This document shows, one piece after another, positions 54,089-64,000 of a DNA stretch of 64,000 nt; position 1 is the first letter of the stretch, and every line of letters starts with the position of its first letter. Location of the stretch: NCBI RefSeq assembly GCF_004339725.1, contig NZ_SMGK01000002.1, forward strand, positions 372,001-436,000, read 5' to 3'. The translations under genes were made by a program, and so were the position numbers. This stretch comes from Acidipila rosea. GTDB lineage: Bacteria; Acidobacteriota; Terriglobia; Terriglobales; Acidobacteriaceae. The notes beneath the pieces are model-generated. The model worked only from the letters and a program-made list of their open reading frames with translations, had not been told where the DNA came from and ran no database searches.

Positions 54089-55138
54089 GTGAGCCTACTG
54101 GTATTTTTTCTGCTGAGCATCGTCAAGATCGCCGTAGTGCTGGTGATCTTCCTGACGGCAGTTGCTTATACTGTGCTGCTGGAGCGCAAGGTTGTCGGAC
54201 GCATCCAGAACCGCTGGGGACCCTCGCGCGTAGGCCCCTTCGGGCTGCTGCAGCCTCTGGCCGACGGCATCAAGCTCTTCCTGAAGGAAGATCTGCTGCC
54301 TACCGCGGTCTATCGGCCGCTCTATATCGCGGCGCCGATTATCGCCCTCGCGTGCTCCCTGCTGTCAATCTCGGTCGTCCCCTTTGGGGCCGACATCCGC
54401 TACAAAGGTGTCGATCTCTTCCAGATTGCGGACCTGAATATCGGACTGCTCGTGATCCTCGGAGTTACCTCCATCGGCGTCTACGGCATCGCGCTCTCCG
54501 GCTGGTCCTCGAACAACAAGTACTCCCTGCTCGGCTCCCTGCGCGCGAGCGCCCAGCTCATCAGCTATGAACTGGCGCTTGGGCTCTCCCTTGTTGGCGT
54601 TGTAATGCGCGCTGGCTCCCTTCGACTGCGCGACATCGTCAACATCCAGGCGCCTCACGGAATGCTTTCCTGGAACGTCTTCGGCGGACTGCAATTTGTG
54701 GCTTTCTTCATCTACCTGATGGCCGCTTATGCCGAGACGAATCGCGCCCCCTTCGACCTGCCGGAGGCTGAAAGCGAGCTTACCGCCGGTTACCATACTG
54801 AGTACAGTTCGATGAAGTTCGCCATGTTCTTCATGGCCGAGTACGCCAACATGATTACCGTGAGCTGCGTTGCCACGCTGCTCTTCTTTGGCGGGTGGAC
54901 AAGCCCCTTCGGCAACCTGTTGCCAGCCGTAGGCGGTCCGGTCGTCCAGGCGCTGTTGCCGGTGTTCTGGTTTGTGCTCAAAGTCTTCTTTTTTCTCTTT
55001 CTTTACATCTGGGTGCGCGGCACGTTGCCACGCTTCCGCTATGACCAGCTCATGGGTTTCGGCTGGAAGTTTCTGCTCCCAGTAGCAATCGCAAATATCA
55101 TCTTCACCAGCCTTTGGCTGGCGTTCCGCGCGGGCTGA
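54089..55138 (+). CDS. nuoH: NADH-quinone oxidoreductase subunit H
   Basis: 349-aa membrane subunit linking the quinone site to the proton-pumping arm, about eight transmembrane helices. Start is a GTG after AAGGAAA. Hallmarks: VLLERKVVGRIQNRWGPSRV, PLADGIKLFLKED, the acidic cytoplasmic loop AYAETNRAPFDLPEAESELT and TGYHTEYSSMKF-like AGYHTEYSSMKFAMFF, and the C-terminal GTLPRFRYDQLMGFGWK. Only 75 bp separate it from nuoJ, so the usual nuoI gene is absent at this position. Confidence 0.97.
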   Translation: MSLLVFFLLSIVKIAVVLVIFLTAVAYTVLLERKVVGRIQNRWGPSRVGPFGLLQPLADGIKLFLKEDLLPTAVYRPLYIAAPIIALACSLLSISVVPFGADIRYKGVDLFQIADLNIGLLVILGVTSIGVYGIALSGWSSNNKYSLLGSLRASAQLISYELALGLSLVGVVMRAGSLRLRDIVNIQAPHGMLSWNVFGGLQFVAFFIYLMAAYAETNRAPFDLPEAESELTAGYHTEYSSMKFAMFFMAEYANMITVSCVATLLFFGGWTSPFGNLLPAVGGPVVQALLPVFWFVLKVFFFLFLYIWVRGTLPRFRYDQLMGFGWKFLLPVAIANIIFTSLWLAFRAG

Positions 55139-55213
55139 AGTGATTTACAATCTACTTTCGGCGCGTAACCGTTTCTTCCTTCTTCCCTGTAGTTCATTGA
55201 GCGGCTTGAGAGC

Positions 55214-55708
55214 ATGCATCTAGTTCTGTTCTTCATCTTTGGCGGGCTTTGCGTAGTGGGAGCATTGAACCTTCTGCTCCAGAGCCACCCTATTAACAGC
55301 GCGCTATCGCTTATCGTGGTCATGTCTTCGCTTGCCGTGCTTTATCTGCTGCTCGGTGCGGAGTTTCTGGCTGCGGCACAGGTCATCGTCTACTCAGGCG
55401 CGATCATGGTGCTGTTCACCTTCGTCATCATGCTGCTCAATGCGGGTCGTGAAGAACGTACTCACGGCAGCAGGATGGCCTATATCGCCGGCTTTCCCGG
55501 CGCGGCAGTACTGCTAGGACTCCTAAGCTATATCTTCCTGTCGAATCGCGGCCATCTCGGCAATGCGCGGCTGGGGAGCTATCTTGTCACCACCGGGGAT
55601 CTCAGCCGCGTACTTTTCCGCGACCTTCTGCTTCCCTTTGAAGTGACCTCCGTGCTCATCCTCATTGCTATCCTCGGCGCAGTCGCGCTGGCGCGAAAGG
55701 AGCACTGA
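55214..55708 (+). CDS. nuoJ: NADH-quinone oxidoreductase subunit J
   Basis: 164-aa membrane subunit with five predicted helices (~3-21, ~28-48, ~52-74, ~88-108, ~138-158). The conserved third-helix region [20 protein letters not shown] followed by [13 protein letters not shown] is clear; it contains the pi-bulge segment of complex I. The C-terminal helix ends in ALARKEH. Two bases separate its stop from nuoK. Confidence 0.95.
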   Translation: MHLVLFFIFGGLCVVGALNLLLQSHPINSALSLIVVMSSLAVLYLLLGAEFLAAAQVIVYSGAIMVLFTFVIMLLNAGREERTHGSRMAYIAGFPGAAVLLGLLSYIFLSNRGHLGNARLGSYLVTTGDLSRVLFRDLLLPFEVTSVLILIAILGAVALARKEH

Positions 55709-55710
55709 TC

Positions 55711-56016
55711 GTGGACGTTCCCATTGCGTACTACCTCGTCCTCAGCGCGATTCTCTTCTCCATCGGTGTCGCAGCTTTTCTGATCAAGCGCAACATCATC
55801 ACCGTCTTCATGTCGATTGAATTGATGTTGAATGCGGTCAACCTGACCTTTGTAGCTTTTGCGCATGAGTGGCACCGCGTAAGCGGGCAGATCTTCGTCT
55901 TCTTCGTCATGGTGGTCGCGGCAGCTGAGGCTGCCGTTGGACTTGCGATCATCATTGCCATCTTCCGCGCCCGCAACACCCTGAACGTAGACCAAGTGGA
56001 CCTGATGAAACTATGA
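55711..56016 (+). CDS. nuoK: NADH-quinone oxidoreductase subunit K
   Basis: 101-aa, three-helix antiporter-like membrane subunit, starting with GTG. The conserved glutamates of helices 2 and 3 are present in [18 protein letters not shown] and [18 protein letters not shown]. The C-terminal [10 protein letters not shown] is the usual ending. Its stop overlaps the nuoL ATG as ATGA. Part of the proton-translocating arm. Confidence 0.96.
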   Translation: MDVPIAYYLVLSAILFSIGVAAFLIKRNIITVFMSIELMLNAVNLTFVAFAHEWHRVSGQIFVFFVMVVAAAEAAVGLAIIIAIFRARNTLNVDQVDLMKL

Positions 56017-58007
56017 CCAGCACGCACTCACTTCATCTCTGGCTGCTTCCGCTGGTTCCCTTTGCCGGCTTCCTAGTCAACGCCCTGCTTGGGCGCAGAT
56101 TTCCCCGTGCGCTTGTCACGGCTGTTGCGCTCATTGCTACCCTGATTCCCTTTCTCCAGGTGCTTGGCATAGCATCGCAGTTTTCCTCGCTCTCGCTGCC
56201 TCACCTCGAGCAGTTCGGCACCTGGATAGCTGCAGGCAGCTTCCATGCCGACTTTACCTTCGCGCTCGATCAGTTGACGCTGGTCATGTTGCTGGTAGTC
56301 ACTGGCGTCGGGTTCCTGATTCACCTCTACTCCGCCGGCTACATGGCGCATGAAGATGGCTACTGGCGTTTCTTCGCCTACCTCAATCTCTTCATGTTCT
56401 TCATGCTCACGCTGGTGCTCGCCGAGAACTACCTGCTGATGTTCGTGGGCTGGGAAGGTGTGGGTCTTGCTTCCTACCTGCTGATCGGCTTCTACTACAC
56501 GCGCGACTCCGCTGCGAATGCCGGGAAAAAGGCATTTGTCGTCAACCGGGTCGGCGACTTCGGCTTCCTGCTGGCGATGTTCCTCTTCATCGCGCATTTC
56601 GGAACGCTCAGCTTCAGCAGCATCTTTTCGCAGATAACGGCGCACCCGGAACTGCACGGCGGATTCCTCACCGCGATCGCCCTTTGCCTCGTGCTCGGCG
56701 CAACCGGCAAGTCGGCCCAGATTCCGCTCTACACCTGGTTGCCGGATGCGATGGAAGGCCCCACACCAGTCTCCGCACTCATCCACGCGGCCACGATGGT
56801 CACAGCCGGCGTTTACATGGTGGCACGGACCCATGTGTTGTTTGACCGTTCCCCGCTGGCGCTCAGCACTGTCGCCATCATCGGAACAGCGACGGCTTTC
56901 TTCGCCGCAACGGTAGCACTCGTTCAGACCGACATCAAACGCGTACTCGCCTACTCCACCATCTCGCAACTCGGCTACATGTTCCTAGCCTGCGGAGTCG
57001 CAGCTTACTCCTCCGGCGTCTTCCATCTGGTCACCCACGCGTTCTTCAAGGCATTGCTCTTCCTCGCCGCAGGCTCGGTCATTCACGCCCTCAGCGGTGA
57101 GCAGGACATGCGAGTCATGGGTGGTCTGCGCAAGAAGATTCCCGTCACTTTCTGGACGATGACCATGGCCGTCTTCGCGATCTCCGGCCTGCCCCCGCTT
57201 GCGGGCTTCGTCAGCAAGGATGAGATTCTCTATCACGCCTTCACAGCACCCGGTCCTGGCAAGCTTCTCTGGTTCGTCGGTCTCTTCACTGCGTTCCTGA
57301 CTTCGTTCTACATGTTCCGCCTCTGGTATCTGACCTTTTTCGGTGAGAACCGCGCAGAGAAGGCCGCAGCACACGCTCACACACCCGCGTCCTCCCACCA
57401 TGCCGAGGTTGATGAGCATCATCACGCCATCCACGAGAGCCCCTGGATCATGCTTGGACCGCTTGCTATCCTCGCAGTCCTCTCAGTCATCGGCGGATGG
57501 ATGGGATGGCCGGAAGGTCTCGGCGGTGGCAACTGGTTCGGACACTTTCTGGCCCCTGCACTGGCGAGCCAACACGTCGCCGAGGCAGGCAGCAACTCTC
57601 TTGAAGTGACGCTTGCCCTTATCTCGACGCTGGTCGCGCTCGCAGGATGGTTCCTGGCGCATCTGTTCTATTTCGCCAAGCCGGAACTGCCGGAGAAGCT
57701 TTCTGTCAGTCTGCGGGCTTTCTACAACCTTCTGCTCAACAAATACTGGATTGATGAACTCTACGGAGCAGTTGTCATTGCACCTGTGTTGTTCCTCTCC
57801 CGCTTTGTGCTCAAGGGGCTTATCGATACAGGCGTCATCAACGGCGGCAGCTACGCGGCTGCCTACACAACGCAAGGCATGGGCGCAATCGTACAGCGGT
57901 TGCAGTCCGGCAACATCCGTTCCTATGCAGGCTGGCTGGCGCTGGGCGCCGCAGGCCTGCTGCTGCTTACTTATTTCGGCTTCGGCGCGCACCTCTCGCT
58001 ACGGTAA
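56013..58007 (+). CDS. nuoL: NADH-quinone oxidoreductase subunit L
   Basis: 664-aa distal proton-pumping subunit with ~14-16 helices. Signature [20 protein letters not shown], the key lysine helices ([20 protein letters not shown]) and [20 protein letters not shown] are intact. The C-terminal amphipathic lateral helix lies in the last ~80 residues. A cytosol-side loop at about 454-475 is His-rich (eight His in [20 protein letters not shown] and two further residues), which is unusual for NuoL. Starts within the nuoK stop; 12 bp to nuoM. Confidence 0.96.
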   Translation: MTSTHSLHLWLLPLVPFAGFLVNALLGRRFPRALVTAVALIATLIPFLQVLGIASQFSSLSLPHLEQFGTWIAAGSFHADFTFALDQLTLVMLLVVTGVGFLIHLYSAGYMAHEDGYWRFFAYLNLFMFFMLTLVLAENYLLMFVGWEGVGLASYLLIGFYYTRDSAANAGKKAFVVNRVGDFGFLLAMFLFIAHFGTLSFSSIFSQITAHPELHGGFLTAIALCLVLGATGKSAQIPLYTWLPDAMEGPTPVSALIHAATMVTAGVYMVARTHVLFDRSPLALSTVAIIGTATAFFAATVALVQTDIKRVLAYSTISQLGYMFLACGVAAYSSGVFHLVTHAFFKALLFLAAGSVIHALSGEQDMRVMGGLRKKIPVTFWTMTMAVFAISGLPPLAGFVSKDEILYHAFTAPGPGKLLWFVGLFTAFLTSFYMFRLWYLTFFGENRAEKAAAHAHTPASSHHAEVDEHHHAIHESPWIMLGPLAILAVLSVIGGWMGWPEGLGGGNWFGHFLAPALASQHVAEAGSNSLEVTLALISTLVALAGWFLAHLFYFAKPELPEKLSVSLRAFYNLLLNKYWIDELYGAVVIAPVLFLSRFVLKGLIDTGVINGGSYAAAYTTQGMGAIVQRLQSGNIRSYAGWLALGAAGLLLLTYFGFGAHLSLR

Positions 58008-58019
58008 AGGACCTGATCT

Positions 58020-59519
58020 GTGCTGAACGACCACATTCTTTCGCTGACGACCTTCGTACCTGCCGCAGGTGCGCTGGTCGTTGCGCTGCTGCCACGGCGC
58101 GGCAGGGTGATCCAGTGGTTTACTCTGCTGGTTTCGCTGCTCACTTTCGCGCTTGCGCTGCATCTGCCGTGGCATTACGTCTATGGCCAGAGCGGCTTCC
58201 AGTTTGAAGAGAACCACTCCTGGATCACGAGCCCGAACATCCGCTACCACATGGGCATCGACGGCATCTCCATGTGGCTCATCGTACTTACTGCTTTTCT
58301 TGCACCTCTCGGAGTGCTGGCCTCGTGGAAGGCTGTTGAAACACGCACCAAGGAGTTCTATTTCCTCTTCCTGCTGCAGCAGACGGCCATGATCGGCGTC
58401 TTCGTTTCGCTCGACATGTTTCTCTACTACGGCTTCTGGGAACTGTCTCTGGTGCCGATGTCCATCCTGATCGCCATGTTCGGCCGCGAGCGCGGACCCC
58501 AGACGGCCCTCAAGTTCTTTGTCTATACGTTCCTCCCCTCGGCGCTTTTCCTGGTAGCGATCCTCTGGCTCTACGCAAAGACAGGCACCTTCGACTTCGT
58601 TCAGATGCAGCACATCCTCGCGCAGGACAGCATGCTGTTCGCCCCCAAGGCGCTGATGTGGGTCTCCCTCGCATTCCTGGTAGCCTTCGCGGTCAAGGTT
58701 CCAGTCTTTCCGCTGCACGGCTGGCTGAGCGATACCATCAGCGAAGCACCCACCGCGATGGCGATGGTAGTCGCCGGCAAGCTTGGCCTCTACTCCATCA
58801 TCCGTTTCAACCTCGGACTCTTCCCTGTACAGGCTCGCGAAGTCGCGCCGTGGATGATCGCCATCGGCGTCATCGGCATCCTCTACGGAGCACTGCTCGC
58901 GCTGGTACAGCGCGATATGAAGCGGCTGATTGCCTATTCCACGCTGGGTCATTTCAGCTTCTGCATCCTGGGCATCTTCTGCTTCGCCGTCATGGGGCTT
59001 GACGGCTCCGTCTACCAGATACTGAATATCGGCATCTCGGACGGCGCCCTGCTCATCCTCGCCGGCGCCCTATACGAGCGCTACGGAACGTACGAACTGG
59101 CCGCCTACGGGGGGCTTGCGACGAAACTGCCTAACATGGCGACGCTGACCGTGATTACCGGTCTCTCGCTCATTGGCCTGCCCATCCTCAACGGATTTGT
59201 CGGTGAATTCCTGATCCTCAGCTCCAGCTTCCGCACACACATGGCCTGGGGAGCAGCTGCAACGATCGGTGTCATCCTGAGCGCTGCCTACATGCTCTCG
59301 ATGATCCAGCGCATCTTCTACGGCCCGCAATCCGCGCTTGTAGCCAACCGTCCCGCCTACGATGTAGTTGCGCGGGAGCAGCTTGCACTCTGGCCCATGG
59401 CCCTGCTGATGCTCATCATGGGCGTGGCTTCGCCCTACTGGATTCGCGCAATCGACGGCGCCACCCATGAGCTGGCCAACGGCGTCCACTACACGATGTC
59501 CCTGGCGGAGAGACGATGA
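58020..59519 (+). CDS. nuoM: NADH-quinone oxidoreductase subunit M
   Basis: 499-aa Mrp-antiporter-like proton-pumping subunit with ~14 helices and a GTG start. Family blocks: [20 protein letters not shown] near the N terminus, [20 protein letters not shown] with the conserved glutamate, [20 protein letters not shown], and [20 protein letters not shown] with the channel lysine. Length normal. Its stop overlaps the nuoN start as ATGA. Confidence 0.96.
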   Translation: MLNDHILSLTTFVPAAGALVVALLPRRGRVIQWFTLLVSLLTFALALHLPWHYVYGQSGFQFEENHSWITSPNIRYHMGIDGISMWLIVLTAFLAPLGVLASWKAVETRTKEFYFLFLLQQTAMIGVFVSLDMFLYYGFWELSLVPMSILIAMFGRERGPQTALKFFVYTFLPSALFLVAILWLYAKTGTFDFVQMQHILAQDSMLFAPKALMWVSLAFLVAFAVKVPVFPLHGWLSDTISEAPTAMAMVVAGKLGLYSIIRFNLGLFPVQAREVAPWMIAIGVIGILYGALLALVQRDMKRLIAYSTLGHFSFCILGIFCFAVMGLDGSVYQILNIGISDGALLILAGALYERYGTYELAAYGGLATKLPNMATLTVITGLSLIGLPILNGFVGEFLILSSSFRTHMAWGAAATIGVILSAAYMLSMIQRIFYGPQSALVANRPAYDVVAREQLALWPMALLMLIMGVASPYWIRAIDGATHELANGVHYTMSLAERR

Positions 59520-61006
59520 CAGCCAACTTCCAACTGCTTCGCATTCTGCCTGAAGTAATCCTGACCATTGCCGGCGTACTCATCATGCTGATTGAGCCGT
59601 TGCTCGGCCACAGCACCAGCCGCAAACCGCTCGGATGGTTCGCTGTCCTCAGCGTATTTGCCTCCCTGGCTGCAAGCTTCGCTCAGCTCGGCATGGCGGC
59701 AGGCACGGCATACTACGGCGTGATCCAGACGGACGCCTTCAGCGTCTTCTTCCATGTCCTGATCGCCCTCATCGTGCTCGTCTCTCTGCTGGTCACGATC
59801 GACACTGCAAACGCCAACACAGAGAGCCTGGGCGAGCTGTTCGCGCTGATGGTCTTCGGTGCTGTCGGCATGATGCTGATGACCAGCGCCACTGAGCTGC
59901 TGCTGGTCTTCATCGGCCTCGAAATCTCTTCAATCTCCACCTACATCATGGCGGGATTCCGCCGGAAGAACGTCAAGAGCACTGAGTCATCCCTCAAGTA
60001 TTTCCTTCTTGGGTCCTTTGCCACGGCCTTCTTCCTTTATGGCATCGCTCTGATCTTTGGGGCGACCGGTACGACCGACATCAACGCGATTGCTTCCCAA
60101 CTGGGCACGAGCGCGGTTCCCATGTTCGCTACCATCGGCCTCGGCATGATCCTTATCGGCCTTGGCTTCAAGGTCTCCGCTGCGCCATTCCATGTCTGGA
60201 CTCCCGATGCCTACGAAGGGGCACCTTCGCCCGTGGTTGGACTCATGTCCACCGCTCCCAAGGCTGCTGCCTTTGCAGTGCTACTGCGAATCGTCTATGT
60301 TGCCTTCCCTGCCCTCCATGCGCACTGGCAGCCCTTGCTCTGGCTGATGGCGGCATTCTCAATGACGATCGGCAACCTCGGCGCGCTTCGCCAGCAGAAC
60401 GTCAAGCGCATGCTCGCCTATTCGTCCATCGCGCACGCCGGCTATCTGCTGGTCGCCTTCACCGCGCTTTCGACGGATGGCATCGCCGCAGCAAGCTTTT
60501 ACGCAATGAGCTATGCGGCGATGAATGTCGGGATCTTCGCGGTAGTGAGCCACGCGAGCGGCTATGACGAACGACTCAGCCTCATCAGCGACTATCGAGG
60601 ATTGGCTTACCGCTCGCCCCTGTTGGGCGGAGCGCTCGGCTTCTTCCTTATCTCGCTGATCGGCATCCCCTTCACCGGTGGCTTCTTCGGCAAGTTTTAC
60701 GTCTTTGCCTCTGCGCTTCATTCGGGCATGGTATGGCTCACGATCATCGGCCTGGTGAACAGTGGCATCGCAGCCTTCTACTATCTGCGTTTGCTTGCAT
60801 CTGCTTATTCCAAGCCGACCAACAATGCACTTCTCGATCCGATGCCGCGCGCCTCTTTCGCACTCCTGCTGGCGCTCGTCATCACCATCTCCGGCACCCT
60901 TATCCTTGGAATCGTGCCGGGACAAATCCTGGCTATGTCACACAACGCCGCAGTCTCGCTGACCAGCGGCATCGCCAACCCGGCCCCATCGGCTACTCAC
61001 CAGTAG
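59516..61006 (+). CDS. nuoN: NADH-quinone oxidoreductase subunit N
   Basis: 496-aa third antiporter-like subunit and last gene of the operon. Blocks: [60 protein letters not shown], and [20 protein letters not shown] with the conserved lysine helix. ~14 helices. It converges with an ABC permease gene six bases later, with no visible terminator between them. Confidence 0.96.
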   Translation: MTANFQLLRILPEVILTIAGVLIMLIEPLLGHSTSRKPLGWFAVLSVFASLAASFAQLGMAAGTAYYGVIQTDAFSVFFHVLIALIVLVSLLVTIDTANANTESLGELFALMVFGAVGMMLMTSATELLLVFIGLEISSISTYIMAGFRRKNVKSTESSLKYFLLGSFATAFFLYGIALIFGATGTTDINAIASQLGTSAVPMFATIGLGMILIGLGFKVSAAPFHVWTPDAYEGAPSPVVGLMSTAPKAAAFAVLLRIVYVAFPALHAHWQPLLWLMAAFSMTIGNLGALRQQNVKRMLAYSSIAHAGYLLVAFTALSTDGIAAASFYAMSYAAMNVGIFAVVSHASGYDERLSLISDYRGLAYRSPLLGGALGFFLISLIGIPFTGGFFGKFYVFASALHSGMVWLTIIGLVNSGIAAFYYLRLLASAYSKPTNNALLDPMPRASFALLLALVITISGTLILGIVPGQILAMSHNAAVSLTSGIANPAPSATHQ

Positions 61007-61012
61007 GAGTAT

Positions 61013-61708
61013 CTACTCAGCAGTGAGATTGAGATCGCGGCGGTCAAAGAGCCACCAGGCCGCCGCGAAGATCACGGCCGCTGAAGCGATGCTGAGAATT
61101 ACATCGCCTCCCACCGTCAGTCTCCTTGGAACGACAAACCCCGTCCTGAGCGTTTCCATCATCAGTCTTCCCGGCCCCGGCACTCCGTAATCACCCGCCA
61201 GAATCACCAGTCCTACACTCGTGATCGCTGCGATCGATGCAAAGACCGCAGGCAGGAAAATCGACCACAGCAAACTCGCTGCAGCAGCCCACAGGCCGAC
61301 TACGGTCACCAGCAACGCCATGAAGAGAACCCCTCCCGCCGAGCTTCCCGCATAGACGGCCAGCGCAGATCCGGTGATCGCAAATCCAGCGAGAAACAGA
61401 AGCAAGGGCACCACTGCCGTCAACCAGAGAGCGGCGAGATACTCTCCTCGGCTGACCGCCTCAGCCAGCACTGTAGCGATCCGCCGTGAACGCTGCTCGT
61501 TGCCAAGCTGAGTGCTCGCAGTAACGGCTACCAGCGCCAGAGCATAGATACACTCCTGATGGAGGATCGCCAACAAATCTTCAGGATCGAGCTGGCTGCC
61601 GCTCGCCACCAGGAGAACTCCCATCAGGTAGGGCCACAACATCAGAAGCGCAAACAACCAGCGATTCTGCCATAAGAGTTGTCGCGCAATCAGCATTGAC
61701 TTCTTCAT
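61013..61708 (-). CDS. ABC-2 type exporter permease
   Basis: 231-aa membrane protein with about six hydrophobic helices (first at ~18-38, LFALLMLWPYLMGVLLVA) and an NEQRSRRIATVLAEAVSRGE cytoplasmic loop typical of ABC-2 permeases. The ATG at MKKSML is set by an ATGA overlap with the upstream ATPase gene. Together they form an exporter; with no dedicated substrate gene nearby the cargo is unknown. Convergent with nuoN. Confidence 0.82.
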   Translation of the reverse strand: MKKSMLIARQLLWQNRWLFALLMLWPYLMGVLLVASGSQLDPEDLLAILHQECIYALALVAVTASTQLGNEQRSRRIATVLAEAVSRGEYLAALWLTAVVPLLLFLAGFAITGSALAVYAGSSAGGVLFMALLVTVVGLWAAAASLLWSIFLPAVFASIAAITSVGLVILAGDYGVPGPGRLMMETLRTGFVVPRRLTVGGDVILSIASAAVIFAAAWWLFDRRDLNLTAE

Positions 61709-62586
61709 AGTTCGCGGCTCCACTCGGCAAAGAGCTGCTCCAGCGTTCTGCGCCGCGGTGCGGTGGAAATCAGTTCGCCGCCAGCCATCCAGATCCGCTC
61801 TATGACCTCGCGCTGCCGCGCCTGGGGTATTAGAATGCGAAGCTGGCCGCCTGGGAGCACTTCTGCGAAAAGTCCATCCAGCTGCCCCGCAGTGACCCCG
61901 CGCACAACTACCTCCGCAAGGGCTTGATCGTGCAGCAGCTCCGAGAGACTGCCCAGCTTAACCAGTCGACCATGGTTGAGGAATGCTATACGGTCGCAGA
62001 CCTGCTCCACCTCTGAAAGCTGATGGGAGCTAAAGAAAATGCTGTGGCCTGCGTTTCGTGCGGCAAGCAGCAATTCCCTCACCTGACTCACCGCTGAGGG
62101 GTCTAGCGCCGAGGTTGGTTCATCGAGGATGAGCAGTTCCGGTTCATTCACCAGCGCGCGTGCCAGTCCCAGGCGTTGCTGCATTCCACGGGAGAGTTTG
62201 CGCGCATCCTTCACTGACTCGACACCGAGTCTTGAGAGCAGCTGACGCACCCGCCCCTTGATCTCGCTGCTGCGCATACCATTGAGCCGCGCCGCCAGTT
62301 CTACCTGGAAGGCTGTACTGCTGGCGAAGAATGCGGGCGCATCCGGCAGGTAGCCCAGTCGCGCGCGTGCCGAGGCTGTGCCGAGTGGAGAGCCGAGCAG
62401 CGTCCCTGAACCCGCACTTGCTTTGAGAAAGCCGAGAGCCAGATGGATAGCAGTCGTCTTGCCCGCTCCATTTGGGCCTAGAAACCCGAGGATCTCGCCA
62501 GGCTCGACACGCAGGCATAAGCTGTCGAGCGCCAGCTTCGACCCGAAGCGTTTACTTATCCTGTCGAACTCCAGCCGCGCAGCCAC
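61705..62586 (-). CDS. ABC transporter ATP-binding protein
   Basis: 293-aa cytoplasmic ATPase. Walker A FLGPNGAGKTTAIHLALGFL near residue 38, signature LSRGMQQRLGLARAL, Walker B ELLILDEPTSALDPSAV, H-loop ISSHQLSEVEQ-like FFSSHQLSEVEQVCDRIAFL. The C-terminal ~85 residues (EVVVRGVTAGQLDGLFAEVL and on) are the extension seen in CcmA/drug-export-type ATPases. Pairs with the following permease. A 12-bp gap separates it from the universal stress gene, so these may be co-transcribed. Confidence 0.92.
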   Translation of the reverse strand: MAARLEFDRISKRFGSKLALDSLCLRVEPGEILGFLGPNGAGKTTAIHLALGFLKASAGSGTLLGSPLGTASARARLGYLPDAPAFFASSTAFQVELAARLNGMRSSEIKGRVRQLLSRLGVESVKDARKLSRGMQQRLGLARALVNEPELLILDEPTSALDPSAVSQVRELLLAARNAGHSIFFSSHQLSEVEQVCDRIAFLNHGRLVKLGSLSELLHDQALAEVVVRGVTAGQLDGLFAEVLPGGQLRILIPQARQREVIERIWMAGGELISTAPRRRTLEQLFAEWSREL

Positions 62587-62598
62587 ATCGGCATTGTC

Positions 62599-63486
62599 TC
62601 ATCCGGCGATGGTCAACACCGGGCATTTCGCCTCAAGAATCATATGAAAGGCGCTCGATGTACGGAGCTGGAACGCGTTAGCGTCAACCCGCTGAATCCC
62701 GAGAACCAGCAGGTTGATCTCACGCTCGACGATATGCTTGACGATCTGTTCGCGCGCGCGGCCCACTTCGACGAACGTATGAGGATCGCAAAACTCTCGC
62801 GCGTGATCCGGAACCACTGTCTCCAGTCTCCGATAGAACTTTTCGCTCAACTCGCTCCAGCGCTCCGGATGCTCGACCGAAGACTCCGGGACAACATTCA
62901 ACACATCCAGCTCTGCCCCGAAGTACTCTGCAAGCGCCACGGCATAAGGTGCAGCTTTACTGGCGAAAGCAGAAAGATCCGTTGCGTAGAGGATGCGGCG
63001 CAGCGGCAGCTTTACTGAGCTTCCATGCACAGCAAGCGGCCCCACAGTAAGCGTCGGCAGCCGCGCATGCAGCAGCACGGCTTCTGACACTGATCCGATG
63101 GTATGGCGATCAAAACGATTCCCGCCATGCGTGCCAAGCACAATCAACGATGCATCCATGTCCACAGCTACCTTGGGAATCACTGTCTCTGGATCACCAT
63201 CGACGAGTTCCGTCACAACCTTGATGCCCTGCGCAGCAAAGTTGCTCGCAATATGGTCGAGTTGATGCTGGAGATCTGCGCGCTGCCTGCTTAAGACCTT
63301 TCGGGCTGCTTCAACTTCCATCGCAGGCTGGGATATGGTGAAGGCGTGCACGATGTGGACTGTCGCTGAGAAATGCTTCGCCAGCAGCAATGCATACTCG
63401 CCTGCATTGTATGAATCCGGCAGCAGATCAGTCGCAAATAAAATCGGGTCGAAACTGATCTCAGGACGGTCTCCAATTACTTCCAC
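62599..63486 (-). CDS. Tandem universal stress protein (UspA, two domains)
   Basis: 295-aa cytoplasmic protein with two UspA domains (~12-150 and ~155-295), starting with GTG after AAGGAG. Domain 1 has the ATP-binding signature GTHGGNRFDRHTIGSVSEAV (GxxGx9GS). Domain 2 opens with RRILYATDLSAFASKAAPYA but its nucleotide loop is degenerate. Double USPs act as homologs of the dimer and respond to energy or redox stress. Neighbours a LysR-type regulator, which may control it; 33 bp separate them. Confidence 0.9.
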   Translation of the reverse strand: MEVIGDRPEISFDPILFATDLLPDSYNAGEYALLLAKHFSATVHIVHAFTISQPAMEVEAARKVLSRQRADLQHQLDHIASNFAAQGIKVVTELVDGDPETVIPKVAVDMDASLIVLGTHGGNRFDRHTIGSVSEAVLLHARLPTLTVGPLAVHGSSVKLPLRRILYATDLSAFASKAAPYAVALAEYFGAELDVLNVVPESSVEHPERWSELSEKFYRRLETVVPDHAREFCDPHTFVEVGRAREQIVKHIVEREINLLVLGIQRVDANAFQLRTSSAFHMILEAKCPVLTIAG

Positions 63487-63519
63487 TCGGGCAATCTCCT
63501 TCTTCCTCTTAGTTGCGTC

Positions 63520-64000
63520 TTAGTTCGCCGCCACTTCCACGCGCGCCGTCGCAGCAGTTTCGCGCGGAAATCTTGGCGTCTTCAGCTTCAGTTGCGCAGC
63601 AGCAGAGCGCAACTGCTGGATCAGCAGTGCAACTGGCCCCTTCGGCTCAGGACCCGTCAAGAGCGCCGTGCTCATCTGGCGCTTGATCGGTCCGTTTTCA
63701 AGCGCAACCGTGTTGATCGTGCCAAGCTTCAGCGCCTTATCCAGCGCAAGCCACGGAACAAAGCCTACACCAAGTCCCGCCTCCACAGCGCAAATAATCG
63801 CCTCTGTCGAGTTCACGTCAACGGTCGTGCGAAGCTGCTTCCGCAATACGCCATTTCGTTCCAGATACTCTTCTACAAATCGACGCATGCCGGAGCCAGG
63901 TTCGCGCAGCAGAATCGGTTCCTGCACAAGCTCAGCTGCACGAAGCAGTGTCTTCTTAGCCCACTTATGGTCAGGTCTTACGATGAGCGCAAGTTCATCT
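63520..64000 (-). CDS. LysR-type transcriptional regulator, C-terminal part (truncated by window)
   Basis: Minus-strand frame open to the right window edge; only the C-terminal ~160 residues are visible, within the effector-binding (PBP2) domain. DELALIVRPDHKWAKK at the edge, then ILLREPGSGMRRFVEEYLER and EAIICAVEAGLGVGFVPWLA fit LysR family proteins of the CbbR/CysB-like type. The helix-turn-helix lies outside the window. Likely regulates an adjacent operon; the universal stress gene is directly downstream. A GTG at 63927 lies in-frame but is internal. Confidence 0.85.
   Translation of the reverse strand, partial: DELALIVRPDHKWAKKTLLRAAELVQEPILLREPGSGMRRFVEEYLERNGVLRKQLRTTVDVNSTEAIICAVEAGLGVGFVPWLALDKALKLGTINTVALENGPIKRQMSTALLTGPEPKGPVALLIQQLRSAAAQLKLKTPRFPRETAATARVEVAAN

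Overview
The window is a GC-rich bacterial chromosome segment with almost no non-coding DNA. Its gene content fits a soil acidobacterium of the Terriglobia (Granulicella/Edaphobacter/Terriglobus-like). Features pointing that way are a giant NHL/Ig-repeat secreted protein, two tandem DUF507 genes, a DUF4136 protein, a Tol-Pal cluster whose Pal carries an Ig-like domain, and several secreted glycoside hydrolases. The taxonomic placement is inferred from gene families and style, not from a marker search. I found no rRNA, tRNA, CRISPR array, transposase or prophage gene. Many neighbouring genes share ATGA, GTGA or TTGA stop/start overlaps, which I used to fix several starts.

Layout. 1-1579: end of a sensor histidine kinase plus a lipoprotein. 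1638-3277 (-): tlyA-nadK. 3385-4790 (+): ECF sigma factor and its zinc-binding anti-sigma factor. 4808-11976 (-): a ~2200-aa secreted protein (six NHL repeats, about 15 Ig-like repeats) translationally coupled to a small outer-membrane barrel. 12263-16737: divergent glycosidases, a GH2 exo-glucosaminidase-like enzyme and a GH35/DUF5597-type enzyme. 16752-17388: a branched inverted-repeat leader in front of a hemerythrin-like gene. 17427-20722: DUF507 pair, 2Fe-2S ferredoxin-like protein, acidic protein coupled to recJ. 20735-23598: signal peptidase I with a secreted glycine-zipper protein, a glycosyltransferase, and a 56-aa membrane protein. 23795-31116: uvrA, a CPBP protease, pyrE, an OmpA/Lpp-like lipoprotein and uvrC. 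31223-33222: small unknown genes and a receiver-GGDEF protein. 33231-40821 (-): tolQ-tolR-tolA/tonB-tolB-pal-cpoB, two small genes, then recN. 41005-47236: GH42 beta-galactosidase, an orphan CoA-transferase A subunit, DUF4136 protein, TauE/SafE exporter, mscL with a zinc ribbon, and an orphan sugar-binding lipoprotein. 47309-61006 (+): complex I operon. 61013-64000 (-): ABC-2 exporter, universal stress protein, and a truncated LysR regulator.

How the genes work together. The envelope dominates: Tol-Pal, signal peptidase, mscL, OmpA-like lipoprotein, secreted repeat protein and secreted CAZymes. The second theme is genome maintenance (uvrA, uvrC, recJ, recN). The third is respiration through a proton-pumping NADH:quinone oxidoreductase encoded in the order nuoA-C-D-x-E-F-G-H-J-K-L-M-N.

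Points most worth a second look: the nuo operon lacks nuoB and nuoI and holds an unrecognised 117-aa gene coupled to nuoD and nuoE; a three-way-junction-like structure lies directly before the ribosome-binding site of the hemerythrin gene; two overlooked small genes (23428-23598 and 31697-31906) have good expression signals; and a REP-like palindrome follows a perfect terminator at 44635-44733. I did not find a clearly new defence or mobile system.
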